Shown: positions 1 to 9,255, numbered from the stretch's first letter. The stretch: 64,000 nt of DNA from EW11 sp035765635 (GCA_035765635.1 DASTWZ010000007.1:186001-250000), one strand, 5' to 3'. Program-made: numbers and translations. Notes: generated by a model from the sequence alone, not told the origin.

Positions 1-1116
1 TTCGCGCTGCGCACTGCGCGAGCAGCGATAAACTTCGAAAGTACTCCGACAAAACTCATGTTCGTCGTGACCAAGCGCTGTCATTCCAAGTGCGTGTATT
101 GCGACATTTGGAAGGCGAAGGATTCCCCCGGCGGCCTGGATGGCGAACTGACTCTGGAAGAAATAAGACGCGTTGCGGCTGCGAACCCGTTTTTTCAATG
201 GATCGATTTTACCGGAGGTGAGCCCACGGACCATCCCAACTTTGCTGAAGTCGTTCAGACATTCGCAGAGACATGCAAGGATCTGCTATTAGTTCACTTT
301 CCAACAAACGGAATCGCAACAAAGCGCATTCACTCCGTCGTTACGCAGCTCAAGCGCACGATTCGCCCCAGGCTTGTAGTGACGGTGTCCATCGACGGAC
401 CTTCCGAGCTGAACGATCGGTTGCGCGGAATTCGCAACGACTTCTCCCATGCTGTGGATACATTCTGCGCCGTACGCCGAGAGCTTGGAGCAGACAATGT
501 ATTTGTAGGATTAACGCTTCACGCGTTTTCAAAGACGTCATCGATCACTTCTACGCAGCTCGTTCAAGAGACTTACAGTGCGGTTAACCGCGCGCTTATC
601 GAGCGTGGCGAGGATCCCATAGCTTGGAGTTCGCTGCACCTAAATATCCCTCATCTTTCGCAGCACTATTACGGAAATACAGCACCTAAGCAGGATTCCG
701 AATTCGGCGGTAAAGACCACCGCAAAGAAATCGCTGATGCTTTACGCTACGCAGCGAATCAATGCACCGGAACGGGCTCGATTCCAATGCGTGTTATAGA
801 ACGCATCTATCGCTCCGAGGCCATGGGTTATTTGTCACAAGGGCGCACAAATATTCCATGCTCGGCATTGCTCTCAACGGCATATTTGTCCGAAAAAGGT
901 GAAGTCTATCCGTGCACAATTTGGAATCGCCCACTAGGCAACGTAAGATCGTCGAATTTTCGCCTGATGCCAATTATTGAGCAGGCGCGTTCTGCCGGCG
1001 TTCGAAAAGCCATTACGAAACAGAATTGCCCAAATTGTTGGACCCCCTGTGAAGCCTATCCTGCAATCGCGGCCGCCCCTTTCCGCTCAATGGTTTCACT
1101 CGTTCGCGGCACCTGA
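1..1116 (+). CDS. Radical SAM/SPASM-type protein, 5' end outside window
   Basis: The reading frame stays open to base 1, and the residues before the ATG at 58 (ending TPTKL) fit the strand that precedes the radical SAM cysteine motif. The gene therefore probably starts upstream and is 5'-truncated here. The motif CHSKCVYC (C-x3-C-x2-C) would bind the 4Fe-4S cluster that cleaves S-adenosylmethionine, and FTGGEP is the glycine-rich SAM-binding motif. The C-terminal third has further cysteines (PCSALL, VYPC, then CPNCWTPC), typical of a SPASM/twitch domain holding auxiliary clusters. The substrate is unknown; members modify peptides or small molecules. The base composition is more AT-rich than the genes after 3.2 kb. 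It ends with TGA directly against the start of the next gene. Confidence 0.85.
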   Translation, partial: FALRTARAAINFESTPTKLMFVVTKRCHSKCVYCDIWKAKDSPGGLDGELTLEEIRRVAAANPFFQWIDFTGGEPTDHPNFAEVVQTFAETCKDLLLVHFPTNGIATKRIHSVVTQLKRTIRPRLVVTVSIDGPSELNDRLRGIRNDFSHAVDTFCAVRRELGADNVFVGLTLHAFSKTSSITSTQLVQETYSAVNRALIERGEDPIAWSSLHLNIPHLSQHYYGNTAPKQDSEFGGKDHRKEIADALRYAANQCTGTGSIPMRVIERIYRSEAMGYLSQGRTNIPCSALLSTAYLSEKGEVYPCTIWNRPLGNVRSSNFRLMPIIEQARSAGVRKAITKQNCPNCWTPCEAYPAIAAAPFRSMVSLVRGT

Positions 1117-3216
1117 TTGGAGCCAAGCCGCGTCGTGAAGCAGCCATTCCCGGTCTTGAGATACGTTGCCTGGATTCTGATTCCGCTCGCTTCATTGTTA
1201 TCGTTTTCAATTCAACCTCTGCTCGGGAAACTTTTGCTCCCCGCCTGCGGAGGAACTGCAGCAACCTGGCTGGGAGTCATGCTATATTTCCAGGCAGCTC
1301 TGCTCGGCGGGTATTTTCTCGCCGACCGGCTGATCCGTCTGCATCCGAAGACTCAGGCTCTTGTTATTTCCACATTGGCCGCAGTCGCGCTAGTGTCTTT
1401 GCGAATTAATGCTCCTGAGAGCGCATCGCCTACAATTGTCTGGATTTTTGGTTATCTTGCTGTGCGAACCGGTCCGGCAATTGTCCTACTGTTTTGTTTG
1501 TCGCCCTTGCTTCACGCATGGGCACCTGCGCGAGACGGAAAAGTACCTTACTTTTTGTATGGCGTCTCAAACGCCGGAAGCCTGAGCGGTCTCTTGCTCT
1601 ACCCTTTCATTATTGAACGGCATTCTGGTCTTAAGGTACAAATCGCTAGTTGGAGCATTATGTTCTGCATCGCAGTCCTGCTCTCAATCGTGGCAGCCTA
1701 CTTATATTTTCGGGGACCGTGGCTCTCTGTTTTCCGGCCCGGCCCAACCGAGAAGGTGACCTGGACACGAAGGTTTTGTTGGACCGCGTTATCGATGTTG
1801 ACGTGCGTCAATATGCTCAGCGCCACTCAGTATATTTCCGGCGAGATTGGCTCAACACCACTGACTTGGGTCGGCCCATTCGGTGTGTACTTGCTAAGCT
1901 TCATTCTAATTTTCGCCGGTTTCTGGCGGACCGCCTTTAGTCGGTTTGCGACCGGTTGTCTGGCCGCAGCGACTATCGCCTACATTGTTAGCAAAGGAAT
2001 GACAGCAACCACTGTGAGTGGCCATACGCTCCATCTCCTGCTCCTTGTTACAGGTATGTCATGCTTCGTCGGCAACTCTATACTTTATGCATTAAGGCCA
2101 ACAAACGCGTTTTCAGTATATTACCTGTGCTTGGCTTTCGGAGGAGTGCTAGGCGGAATTCTGTCCAGCGTGGTCTTGCCGGGGCTTTTTACCCAGCCGT
2201 TCGAATTCATTCTGACGTCAATCTCGCTTTTGGCGATCGGCGCAATCTGTTTTGGCGCAGGCGAGCGCTTAAGCAGTCGCATCTTGACCGCATTTGTCGC
2301 AACATTCGCGCTGTGTTTCTTGACCTGGCGGCAAGTCTTTCCCGATGAGCAGCCAGAAAGTCGTTTCGAATACTTTAGGAACATATACGGGTTCTCTACG
2401 ATAAATACGACGGAAAACGGCGTTATACTCTCAAATGAGACTACGACACATGGCACTCAGGTGACAAAATCCCCAGAGGGACGGAGACAGCCCACAATGT
2501 ACTATTCTGAGAGTACCGCCGCAGGTGTCGTTCTCGAGCGGCTTAAACAAACTCGTGCAAGTTTATCGATTGCGGTCGTGGGACTCGGGGCCGGCACGTT
2601 GTCTGCCTACCTGAGACCGAGCGATTCACTTCATTTCTGGGAGATTGACCCTAAAGCGATCTCGATTGCGCAAAGATATTTTAGCTATATTAACGACAGC
2701 GCGGGCAAGGTTTATATACACAGGCAAGATGGACGTCGGGGCATTAACGAAATCAGCGTCGATTTTGACGTTATTATTATCGACGCATTTGTCGGCGACT
2801 CGATTCCTTCGCACCTCGTCACTTCTGAAGCGCTTGCTATTTATAAGTCGAAGCTAGCAAAGAGGGACGGCGTACTTCTTATCCACGCTTCAAATCGTTA
2901 CTCCAATCTGTTTCCAGTCTTGAGCGCAACCGCTAGACTCAACAATCAAAGCGCAATCAACATTCAAACAGACATTACCGAGTCGACGCCAACTCGTGAT
3001 TACGACAAGACGCCCACGCAATACATAATGATCATTGATCCGCAAAGAGCTGGCGAAGCTGTTCTGTGGTTCCCTGTTGAAGAAGACGACGGCCGAGTAA
3101 AACGCCGAATTCTACTGGATCAGAACATCGATGACAGCACGATTGTATCAAGCGGGTGGACCGATGATCGTTCCTCAATCTTAGATGCTTTGGATTTTTC
3201 CAAGTACTGGAAGTGA
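1117..3216 (+). CDS. Polytopic membrane protein with C-terminal spermidine-synthase-like domain
   Basis: About 450 N-terminal residues form many hydrophobic segments (roughly 10-12 membrane helices). A soluble Rossmann methyltransferase-like domain follows, with VVGLGAGTLSAYL as the nucleotide-binding loop, FWEIDP as the acidic ribose-binding strand, and DVIIIDAF. This is the architecture of the fused membrane/spermidine synthase-like family. Whether it makes a polyamine is not known. The frame begins with TTG touching the TGA stop of the radical SAM gene; a GTG at 1135, with GGAG at 1119-1122 upstream, is an equally good start. Both genes lie in the same frame, so they are probably co-translated. 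Composition is AT-rich relative to the following genes. Confidence 0.8.
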   Translation: MEPSRVVKQPFPVLRYVAWILIPLASLLSFSIQPLLGKLLLPACGGTAATWLGVMLYFQAALLGGYFLADRLIRLHPKTQALVISTLAAVALVSLRINAPESASPTIVWIFGYLAVRTGPAIVLLFCLSPLLHAWAPARDGKVPYFLYGVSNAGSLSGLLLYPFIIERHSGLKVQIASWSIMFCIAVLLSIVAAYLYFRGPWLSVFRPGPTEKVTWTRRFCWTALSMLTCVNMLSATQYISGEIGSTPLTWVGPFGVYLLSFILIFAGFWRTAFSRFATGCLAAATIAYIVSKGMTATTVSGHTLHLLLLVTGMSCFVGNSILYALRPTNAFSVYYLCLAFGGVLGGILSSVVLPGLFTQPFEFILTSISLLAIGAICFGAGERLSSRILTAFVATFALCFLTWRQVFPDEQPESRFEYFRNIYGFSTINTTENGVILSNETTTHGTQVTKSPEGRRQPTMYYSESTAAGVVLERLKQTRASLSIAVVGLGAGTLSAYLRPSDSLHFWEIDPKAISIAQRYFSYINDSAGKVYIHRQDGRRGINEISVDFDVIIIDAFVGDSIPSHLVTSEALAIYKSKLAKRDGVLLIHASNRYSNLFPVLSATARLNNQSAINIQTDITESTPTRDYDKTPTQYIMIIDPQRAGEAVLWFPVEEDDGRVKRRILLDQNIDDSTIVSSGWTDDRSSILDALDFSKYWK

Positions 3217-3218
3217 GG

Positions 3219-3635
3219 CTATTCACCGATTAATGTAATAATAACTGAGCGGCAGTGGGCGCTTTTGCGGTGCTCCCATAGGTACACGCCCTGCCAGGTG
3301 CCGAGTAGAAGTTGACCGTGCTCGAAGGGGACGGTCTCACTTGTTCGCGTGAGTGCCATCTTGATGTGGCTCGGCATATCGTCGGCTCCCTCCAGCGTGT
3401 GCTGAAAGTGCGGATCATTTTCCGGCACGAGACGATTCAGCCAATTTTCCAAATCTGCCCGGGCTGTCGGGTCCGCGTTTTCCATGATCACGAGGCTGCA
3501 GCTCGTATGCTGGCAAAAGATCGTAGCAATCCCGCGATGGAGGCCGCTTTTCTGCACGGCCTTCGCCGCCAAATCCGTGATTTCAATGAGCCCCTGCCGG
3601 CGTGTATGAACTTCGTGGATACTTTGGAATACCAT
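3219..3635 (-). CDS. yjbQ: YjbQ/UPF0047 family protein (secondary thiamine-phosphate synthase-like)
   Basis: This 138-residue protein matches the whole length of the YjbQ/UPF0047 family. Recognisable parts are the N-terminal strand followed by GLIEITDLAAKAV, the core IATIFCQHTSCSLVIMEN, and the C-terminal GTWQGVYLWEHR with its histidine. E. coli YjbQ has weak thiamine-phosphate synthase activity, but the physiological role is not settled. It lies 33 nt downstream of fumC on the same strand and may share its transcript. It converges with the membrane/spermidine synthase-like gene, leaving only 2 nt between stops, with no terminator hairpin visible. Confidence 0.9.
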   Translation of the reverse strand: MVFQSIHEVHTRRQGLIEITDLAAKAVQKSGLHRGIATIFCQHTSCSLVIMENADPTARADLENWLNRLVPENDPHFQHTLEGADDMPSHIKMALTRTSETVPFEHGQLLLGTWQGVYLWEHRKSAHCRSVIITLIGE

Positions 3636-3668
3636 CGCGCCAAACCCTGTGATTTTCCCGGCGGGACT

Positions 3669-5078
3669 TCAACCCCCGCCCCCGCCTAGCCCACTCCCGC
3701 CGGGCTTGGTCATTTCCGATGGGTCCAATGCTCGGTCGAGCGCGTCGGCCGTCATCAATCCTTTCGCCAGCACGACTTCGCGCAGCGTCTGACCTGTGCG
3801 GTAGGCTTCTTTCGCGACGGCCGCGGCTTTGTCGTATCCGATAAATGGATTCAAAGCCGTCACCAGCATCAATGACCGGTTGACGAGTTCACGGCATCGC
3901 TCCGCGTCCGCTTCGATTCCACTCACGCATTCCTTAGCGAAGGTTTGCGCGGCCTGAGCGAGGCAATGGATCGATTCATGCAACGCATACGCGATGAGCG
4001 GAATCGTGACGTTCAATTCGAAATGCCCATCTCGCCCGCACATCACGACCATGTTGGCGAGGCCTTGGGCATAGATCGCCGTCTGCACCATCATCTCGCT
4101 CATCACCGGATTCACTTTGCCCGGCATGATTGAACTTCCCGGCTGCGTCGCTGGCAGGCGAATTTCCTGCAAGCCACTGCGCGGGCCGGAACCCAAAAGA
4201 CGAATGTCATTCGCGACCTTCGTGAGACTTGCGGCGATCGTCGCAATGAGTCCGGCCACCTCGACTGCGTCATCGCGTCCTCCCTGCGCCTCGAAATGGT
4301 TTCTCGCCTCGCGAAACGAAATTCCCGTCTCCCGTGAAAGGATCTCACAAACCTTCGGAGGGAATTCGATGTGGCAATTGATTCCCGTGCCGACGGCTGT
4401 GCCGCCCACCGCGAGGTCGCCCAAAGCTTCGATGGCTCGGTCGACGCGCTCCACCGATTTTGTGAGCTGCATCGCATATCCCGAAAATTCCTGCCCCAAG
4501 GTCAGCGGCGTCGCATCCATCAAATGCGTTCGACCAATTTTCACCACGCCCTGGAATGACTCTGCCTTTGCCGCCAGCGCGGCTTCCAAGCTTTGCAAGG
4601 CCGGCCTCAACTTCTGCTTCAGAGCCATCGCCACCGATACATGAAGCGCCGTCGGAATGATATCGTTCGAGGACTGGCCATGATTCACGTCGTCGTTGGG
4701 ATGCAGCGGTTTCTTCGAGCCGATCGCATTGCCGGTGAGCTGGCTGGCGCGGTTCGCGATGACTTCGTTGACGTTCATGTTCGTCGACGTGCCAGAGCCG
4801 GTTTGAAACACATCGATCGGGAAATCGCCGGCCCATTGTCCGCCCTGAATTTCTTCGGCCACGCGCACGATCATCTCAGCCTTGTCGCGATCGATGAGGC
4901 CGAGCTCGGCGTTCGCGAGTGCACAGGCTTTTTTCACCAGGGCGAGCCCACTGATAAACCCAGGCGGCATGCGATGGCCGCTAATGGGAAAATTGAGCAC
5001 CGCACGCTGTGTGGATGCGCCATAGAGCGCATTATCCGGAACCTGCATCTCACCCATGGAATCCCGTTCGGTTCTCAT
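3669..5078 (-). CDS. fumC: Class II fumarate hydratase
   Basis: The enzyme interconverts fumarate and malate in the TCA cycle as a cytoplasmic tetramer. The protein is 469 residues, the usual length for iron-independent class II fumarases. It carries the N-terminal TERDSMGEMQVP, the region FQTGSGTSTNMNVNEV, and the superfamily signature GSSIMPGKVNP at about residue 314. TERDSMG aligns with the start of known FumC proteins, which supports the ATG at 5078. The tail ends in a glycine run (GLGGGGG), which is unusual but short. Aspartase and argininosuccinate lyase share the fold, but the N-terminal motifs favour fumarase. Confidence 0.95.
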   Translation of the reverse strand: MRTERDSMGEMQVPDNALYGASTQRAVLNFPISGHRMPPGFISGLALVKKACALANAELGLIDRDKAEMIVRVAEEIQGGQWAGDFPIDVFQTGSGTSTNMNVNEVIANRASQLTGNAIGSKKPLHPNDDVNHGQSSNDIIPTALHVSVAMALKQKLRPALQSLEAALAAKAESFQGVVKIGRTHLMDATPLTLGQEFSGYAMQLTKSVERVDRAIEALGDLAVGGTAVGTGINCHIEFPPKVCEILSRETGISFREARNHFEAQGGRDDAVEVAGLIATIAASLTKVANDIRLLGSGPRSGLQEIRLPATQPGSSIMPGKVNPVMSEMMVQTAIYAQGLANMVVMCGRDGHFELNVTIPLIAYALHESIHCLAQAAQTFAKECVSGIEADAERCRELVNRSLMLVTALNPFIGYDKAAAVAKEAYRTGQTLREVVLAKGLMTADALDRALDPSEMTKPGGSGLGGGGG

Positions 5079-5104
5079 GCGTCCGAGCCTAATCGGGATA
5101 CCCT

Positions 5105-5137
5105 AAAACGCAAAAGGACGAGCCGCAGCTCGTCCTT
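5105..5137 (-). terminator. Rho-independent terminator after the sigma/anti-sigma operon
   Basis: Bases 5114-5123 (AAGGACGAGC) and 5128-5137 form a perfect 10-bp stem with a 4-nt loop. Read on the minus strand the stem is followed by a T-rich stretch (TTTTGCGTTTT). It lies just after the stop of the gene ending at 5161 and before fumC, so it should end the sigma-factor transcript. Confidence 0.8.
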
Positions 5138-5160
5138 GAAGAGAACCCAAACGAAGAAAC

Positions 5161-6060
5161 TCAGAACTGAATCGAAACCAAATTTCCTTTGAGCCCCAAG
5201 CGATGAAGCGAGTCGTAGAGAGCTTCTTCGTTAAGATGACTCGTGATGCGTTCGCGCGAGCGAACAACGCTGGTCGAATCGCTGTATTGCGGAGAGCGAT
5301 TATCGACCGTGCTCGTAAATGCCAGCAGTCGCGCACGGCGGGCATCGCGCGGCGCCGTCACTTGAGAAAGAGGTTCAACGACCGATGTTTTGTCCTTCGC
5401 CGAAGATTCACCAAAACTGCCCAAGGCGCGATCGAAGTAGGCGCCGATCGCTGAGACAGAAGGCGTTTCGACTTCGGTGACCGAAGCAAACTGGGCCGTC
5501 GCGGCGTCTTGCGGTGTGTGAGATTCCGAGACGATACCGGCGATTTGTTCGGTGACGCTGCCAACCTGAGCCGCTGCTGCGGCAGTCGCAACGGCAGCGT
5601 CAGCACTGTGAGCAATCGCGGATTGTACGGCAGTATTCACGACGGCAGGCGTGTGATGTTCGGCGACGGTGACTGTCGCCGGAAGCTCATGCTCATGCGA
5701 ATTCGTGGAAGCGACGAACGTCTCGGTCGCGACAGCAGGAAGCGCAGGAGCAGCGGGCTTTTGCGCCTGCTCAGTCTTCGCCAGATCGACCGATTTGGGA
5801 GCGCCAGATTGAGAGCGATTCAAAGCGACGAAGCTGATCGAAAGTGCCGCTGCGGCGGCGCCGAGGGGCATCGTCCAACGCGAGAACGTGCCGAATGAAC
5901 GCCACCACGAACGCTTCTCGACAATCGCAGCCAATTGCTTCGCGCGCAGACTGCGCTCGAACTCGACCCAGAACTCCGCCGGCGGGCGTTCTGCACGCTT
6001 GAGTCGAATGAGGTCTTCAACGGAAACGCGAGAGGTCTGAGGCTGCTGCGAATCGATCAT
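5161..6060 (-). CDS. Candidate membrane anti-sigma factor
   Basis: The start codon overlaps the stop of the ECF sigma factor gene by 4 nt, the usual arrangement for a sigma/anti-sigma pair. The 299-residue protein has a charged N-terminal cytoplasmic segment of about 55 residues, one hydrophobic helix at about 60-80 (WTMPLGAAAAALSISFVAL), and a long Ala/Thr/Ser/Val-rich outer region. The C-terminus has a short conserved-looking block (HLNEEALYDSLHRLGLKGN). The N-terminal part has no HxxxCxxC zinc motif, so it is not a ZAS-type anti-sigma. The function is inferred from position and topology only. A terminator follows. Confidence 0.6.
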   Translation of the reverse strand: MIDSQQPQTSRVSVEDLIRLKRAERPPAEFWVEFERSLRAKQLAAIVEKRSWWRSFGTFSRWTMPLGAAAAALSISFVALNRSQSGAPKSVDLAKTEQAQKPAAPALPAVATETFVASTNSHEHELPATVTVAEHHTPAVVNTAVQSAIAHSADAAVATAAAAAQVGSVTEQIAGIVSESHTPQDAATAQFASVTEVETPSVSAIGAYFDRALGSFGESSAKDKTSVVEPLSQVTAPRDARRARLLAFTSTVDNRSPQYSDSTSVVRSRERITSHLNEEALYDSLHRLGLKGNLVSIQF

Positions 6061-6704
6061 GGGCGCGTGTATTTCTGAAGTTCTGACTGGAGAAGCTGTT
6101 TAGCGTAGTGAAGTCGCGAGCGGACCGTGCCCACCGAGCAATTCATGACCTCGGCGATCTCTTCATGGCTCATGCCGTCTATTTCGAATAAAGTAACCAC
6201 GGTCCTGTGCTTGATAGACAATTTCTGCATGGCCTCGTTCAATTTTTCCTGCAGCTCCTTAACAAACAGTTCCCTATCCGCCCCTGTTTTGTCGGTGAGC
6301 TGAGCCAAGACTTCGGCGCTTTTGTCTTCTTCGCTTATTTTCTCGAAACTGAAAAAGCTACGCAGCTTCGCCTTCCGAAGATGAGTCAACGTCGAGTTGA
6401 CCGCGATGCGATAAAGCCAGGTGAAAAACGACGATTGCCCCTGAAAGCGGTGAATGGATTGAAATGCCTTGATGAAGGCGTCTTGCGTGAGATCCGCGGC
6501 GTCTTCGCGATTGGACGTCATGTTGTAGATGACTCCGTAAACGCGCTCGCGATATTTTAGGATCAGTTGATCGAACGCAGCGACCGCCCCACCCTGCACG
6601 GCTTGAACAATGGTCCAGTCCGAATCCGCCTCTTTTTGACGTTCGGGCGACGCCACGATCGTCTTCTCGAGGGCTTTGGATCCGGCGTTCATCGCGATGT
6701 GCAC
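6057..6704 (-). CDS. ECF RNA polymerase sigma factor (sigma-70 family)
   Basis: This 215-residue protein has region 2 (FDQLILKYRERVYGVIYNMT...DAADLTQDAFIKAFQ, with the core-binding DLTQDAF motif) and region 4 (HRTVVTLFEIDGMSHEEIAEVM, then VGTVRSRLHYAK for -35 recognition). The linker between them is that of extracytoplasmic-function sigma factors, with no region 1 or 3. It probably forms an operon with the downstream membrane protein that would hold it inactive, and follows a prenyl synthase gene by 60 nt. Its regulon cannot be read from the window. An internal ATG at 6692 is an alternative start. Confidence 0.92.
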   Translation of the reverse strand: MHIAMNAGSKALEKTIVASPERQKEADSDWTIVQAVQGGAVAAFDQLILKYRERVYGVIYNMTSNREDAADLTQDAFIKAFQSIHRFQGQSSFFTWLYRIAVNSTLTHLRKAKLRSFFSFEKISEEDKSAEVLAQLTDKTGADRELFVKELQEKLNEAMQKLSIKHRTVVTLFEIDGMSHEEIAEVMNCSVGTVRSRLHYAKQLLQSELQKYTRP

Positions 6705-6764
6705 TTTGCTAAAGGGCTTCCGGGCTGCAAATGCATTTTCCGAAACAGCCGAGGCAAAAATTGA

Positions 6765-7790
6765 CTACACGCGAAGGCGTTCGACTTGCTGACGAAGCAC
6801 TTCACAAAGTTTTAACAACAAAGCTGTCGGCGGATAATCCGGAAACGGCGCCAGCCGCTCGGTCGCAGACTGCAGTTCGCGGTGAACCGCGGCGGCTACG
6901 GAGGAAAAGATCCCGAGCTCGCGCATCTGTTTAATGTGTTCCGCGAGTTGATGCGGACGCTCGCCGCGAATTTCCTGCAGGAGGGCCTCACGCTGTTCGG
7001 TTCCCAAGCGCTCCAGCAGCGTGAGCATGGGCAGCGTCAGTTTTCCGCTGGCTAGATCAGTGCCCAGCGTCTTGCCGATGTTCTTTTCGTCGCCAAAAAA
7101 ATCGGCGAGATCGTCGTAAATTTGGTAGGCAATGCCGAGGTGTCGCGCGAAATGCGATGTGGCTTCGACGTAGCGGGCGTCAAACCCGGCGAGATGACTT
7201 CCCAGGAAACAGGAAACCCGGAAAAGCTCGGCCGTCTTCAGGTCGATCACGCGGCGATAATCGTCGAGAGTCACGTTCGTCGTGCCGCGGCGAAGGGTTT
7301 GAATGATTTCACCCGCGCAAACGCGGCGGGTAGATTCCGAAACCGCGCGGCAAACATCCGTCGTCGGAAACTGCGTAGCCAAGTTCAGAGCGTGCGAGAA
7401 CAACGCATCGCCCAGCAGGACGGCGGCGGCGGGACCGTATTCGCGGGAAGCGGTGCGACGACTGCGACGAACGTCCGCCTCGTCCATAATGTCGTCGTGC
7501 ACAAGGGTCGCGAGATGGATGATTTCGACGACGGCTGCGACGCGAACCAAGTCGGGAGAGATTTCCTTTTCGTTGCGCCAGCCGCTAAGAAAGACAAGGG
7601 CCGGGCGAATGCGTTTGCCGGACGTATCGATGCAGTAGTCTGCCATCGAGCGAATTTCCGGTTCGAACGAAGCGATTTGCTCAGCGAGAAATGCATCCAG
7701 ACGCGCCATGTGCGGGCGCAGAATCGCGAATACCGCGGCAAAATTCAGTGACGGCGGAGCTTGGTTCTGGACGGTCGGACTGGCGGCCAT
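6765..7790 (-). CDS. Trans-polyprenyl diphosphate synthase
   Basis: A 341-residue member of the polyprenyl synthetase family, which condenses isopentenyl diphosphate onto an allylic diphosphate to make the side chain of quinones. The first aspartate-rich motif is in LVHDDIMDEADVRR and the second in YQIYDDLADFFGD; both bind magnesium-diphosphate. The family GKRIRPALVFLSG and KTAELFRVSC motifs are present. Length and motifs resemble octaprenyl or heptaprenyl synthases (IspB/HepT type) more than FPP synthase, but chain length is not safely readable. The gene is divergent from the CPBP gene. Confidence 0.9.
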   Translation of the reverse strand: MAASPTVQNQAPPSLNFAAVFAILRPHMARLDAFLAEQIASFEPEIRSMADYCIDTSGKRIRPALVFLSGWRNEKEISPDLVRVAAVVEIIHLATLVHDDIMDEADVRRSRRTASREYGPAAAVLLGDALFSHALNLATQFPTTDVCRAVSESTRRVCAGEIIQTLRRGTTNVTLDDYRRVIDLKTAELFRVSCFLGSHLAGFDARYVEATSHFARHLGIAYQIYDDLADFFGDEKNIGKTLGTDLASGKLTLPMLTLLERLGTEQREALLQEIRGERPHQLAEHIKQMRELGIFSSVAAAVHRELQSATERLAPFPDYPPTALLLKLCEVLRQQVERLRV

Positions 7791-7849
7791 AATCGTGATG
7801 GAAATTACGCGAACCTCGTTAAATGGCTAATCAATAGTCGCGCTTCGTC

Positions 7850-8461
7850 ATGCAAAATAACCCCCTGGCAATTCTAGTGATGATCGGCGTCAGTGCGTAC
7901 GTGATCCGACTCTGGTTCGCCGATCGCAAGTCCGCGGGAAGCGGCACGCCGAACCGCAAAGCTCTACCGGGGATCACGTCGGCGCCGTTGCTAGCCCATG
8001 TCATTGGCGCCGTGGGCGCGCTGCTCATAGTGCTGGCTGAAACGAAAGGAGAAATCTGGCTAGGTGTCTCCGGCGAGCAATCCACCATGACCTGGCTGTT
8101 CGCGGCGTACACGTTACTCGCCGCCTTTGTGGAGGAGATCATCTTTCGCGGCTTTCTCGTGGTGACACGTCGTGGGGCGGCAGTGCGGTGGGCCTCCGCA
8201 GTGCTGGCGTCGATACTTTTCGCGGCGTTGCATCCCTTCCTTTGGGACTGGAAAGAGGACACGCTTGTCTGGCATTTCGACACGAAAGGCTGGTTCAGCT
8301 TCGGTGCGGTTTTCGTCACTTCCCTGTGGTTCTACGTTGTCCGCTTCGCGCGATTCAATCCGGCTTGGTCGCTCGCGCCGTGCTTCACTGCTCACGTGAC
8401 CAAGAACGCCGCAGTTGTAGCGATTAAGTTGCTACAAGGGCACTTGGTTGGTTTATATTAG
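7850..8461 (+). CDS. CPBP family intramembrane glutamic protease
   Basis: The 203-residue membrane protein has about six hydrophobic segments and all CPBP (CAAX protease/bacteriocin-processing) motifs: EEIIFR at residues 95-100, FxxxH ending at H128 (FAALH), and HxxxN at H182-N186 (HVTKN). These residues build the glutamate-based active site inside the membrane. Substrates are unknown; relatives process prenylated proteins or give bacteriocin immunity. It is divergent from the prenyl synthase gene with a 59-nt gap. Confidence 0.88.
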   Translation: MQNNPLAILVMIGVSAYVIRLWFADRKSAGSGTPNRKALPGITSAPLLAHVIGAVGALLIVLAETKGEIWLGVSGEQSTMTWLFAAYTLLAAFVEEIIFRGFLVVTRRGAAVRWASAVLASILFAALHPFLWDWKEDTLVWHFDTKGWFSFGAVFVTSLWFYVVRFARFNPAWSLAPCFTAHVTKNAAVVAIKLLQGHLVGLY

Positions 8462-8525
8462 AGAAACTCGAGATTCGTCACCGAATCGCAGAGTTCACGA
8501 GGAGCAGGAATTCAACAAAATCATT

Positions 8526-9245
8526 ATGACCGAACGCGTGCCAGAACTCGTCGTCGTCATCCCCGTATACAACGAAGAAGATTGTATAGTTCAAGTTCTG
8601 GAAGAGTGGCGGGACGCGCTCCGCGCCCACGTGCCAGATTATACCATTCTGGTTATCGATGATGGATCCACGGATAATACTCTTCATCGATTGCAAAGCC
8701 TGCAGTGGGCCGAACTCAAAGTTCATTCCCAAGTAAATAAGGGTCACGGACAATCGTGCCTAGTCGGCTACACACTGGCGTTCCAATCTGGCGCACAATA
8801 TGTTTTTCAAATCGACTCCGACGGTCAGTGCGATCCGGCAGGATTCCCCGAATTATGGAGCAAACGCAACGAAGCCGCAGCAATATACGGCCGGCGCATA
8901 AGGCGCGACGATGGCGTGGCCAGAAAGGTTATTACTGTAACACTGCGCGCTTTTCTCAAAGTTCTCTGCAGAACAAAACTGAATGACGCGAACGTTCCAT
9001 TTCGGATTTATCGCGCAGAGCTGGCTGCTAGCACTGCCGAAAAAATTCCCAAGACCTTCGATTTGGCGAACATCGCTGTCGCACTATTAATGGAGCCTTT
9101 AGGATTTATCGAGGTACCGATTCGTTTTCGAGACCGCCTCGGGGGTCACCCGTCGGTGAAATGGTGGGGGTTCGCGCGTAAGGCTCGCAGGCTGCTGGCA
9201 GATCTACAGAACCTGAGAAAGTCGCAGACCGCTTACGGTCGATAA
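8526..9245 (+). CDS. Family 2 glycosyltransferase (dolichyl/undecaprenyl-phosphate sugar synthase-like)
   Basis: The GT-A fold is clear: ELVVVIPVYNEED at the N-terminus, ILVIDDGSTDNT, a KGHGQS stretch, and QIDSDGQC, which supplies the DxD metal-binding site. The sequence after this resembles polyprenyl-phosphate mannose/glucose synthases without C-terminal membrane helices. Such enzymes charge a lipid carrier that GT-C enzymes then use; the next gene encodes a large membrane protein of that general type. The frame could be opened further upstream (TTG 8448), but the ATG at 8526 begins right before the family's first strand, with GAGGAGCAGG about 20 nt upstream. Composition is more AT-rich than in the flanking genes. 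Confidence 0.88.
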   Translation: MTERVPELVVVIPVYNEEDCIVQVLEEWRDALRAHVPDYTILVIDDGSTDNTLHRLQSLQWAELKVHSQVNKGHGQSCLVGYTLAFQSGAQYVFQIDSDGQCDPAGFPELWSKRNEAAAIYGRRIRRDDGVARKVITVTLRAFLKVLCRTKLNDANVPFRIYRAELAASTAEKIPKTFDLANIAVALLMEPLGFIEVPIRFRDRLGGHPSVKWWGFARKARRLLADLQNLRKSQTAYGR

Positions 9246-9255
9246 GCACTTGCCG

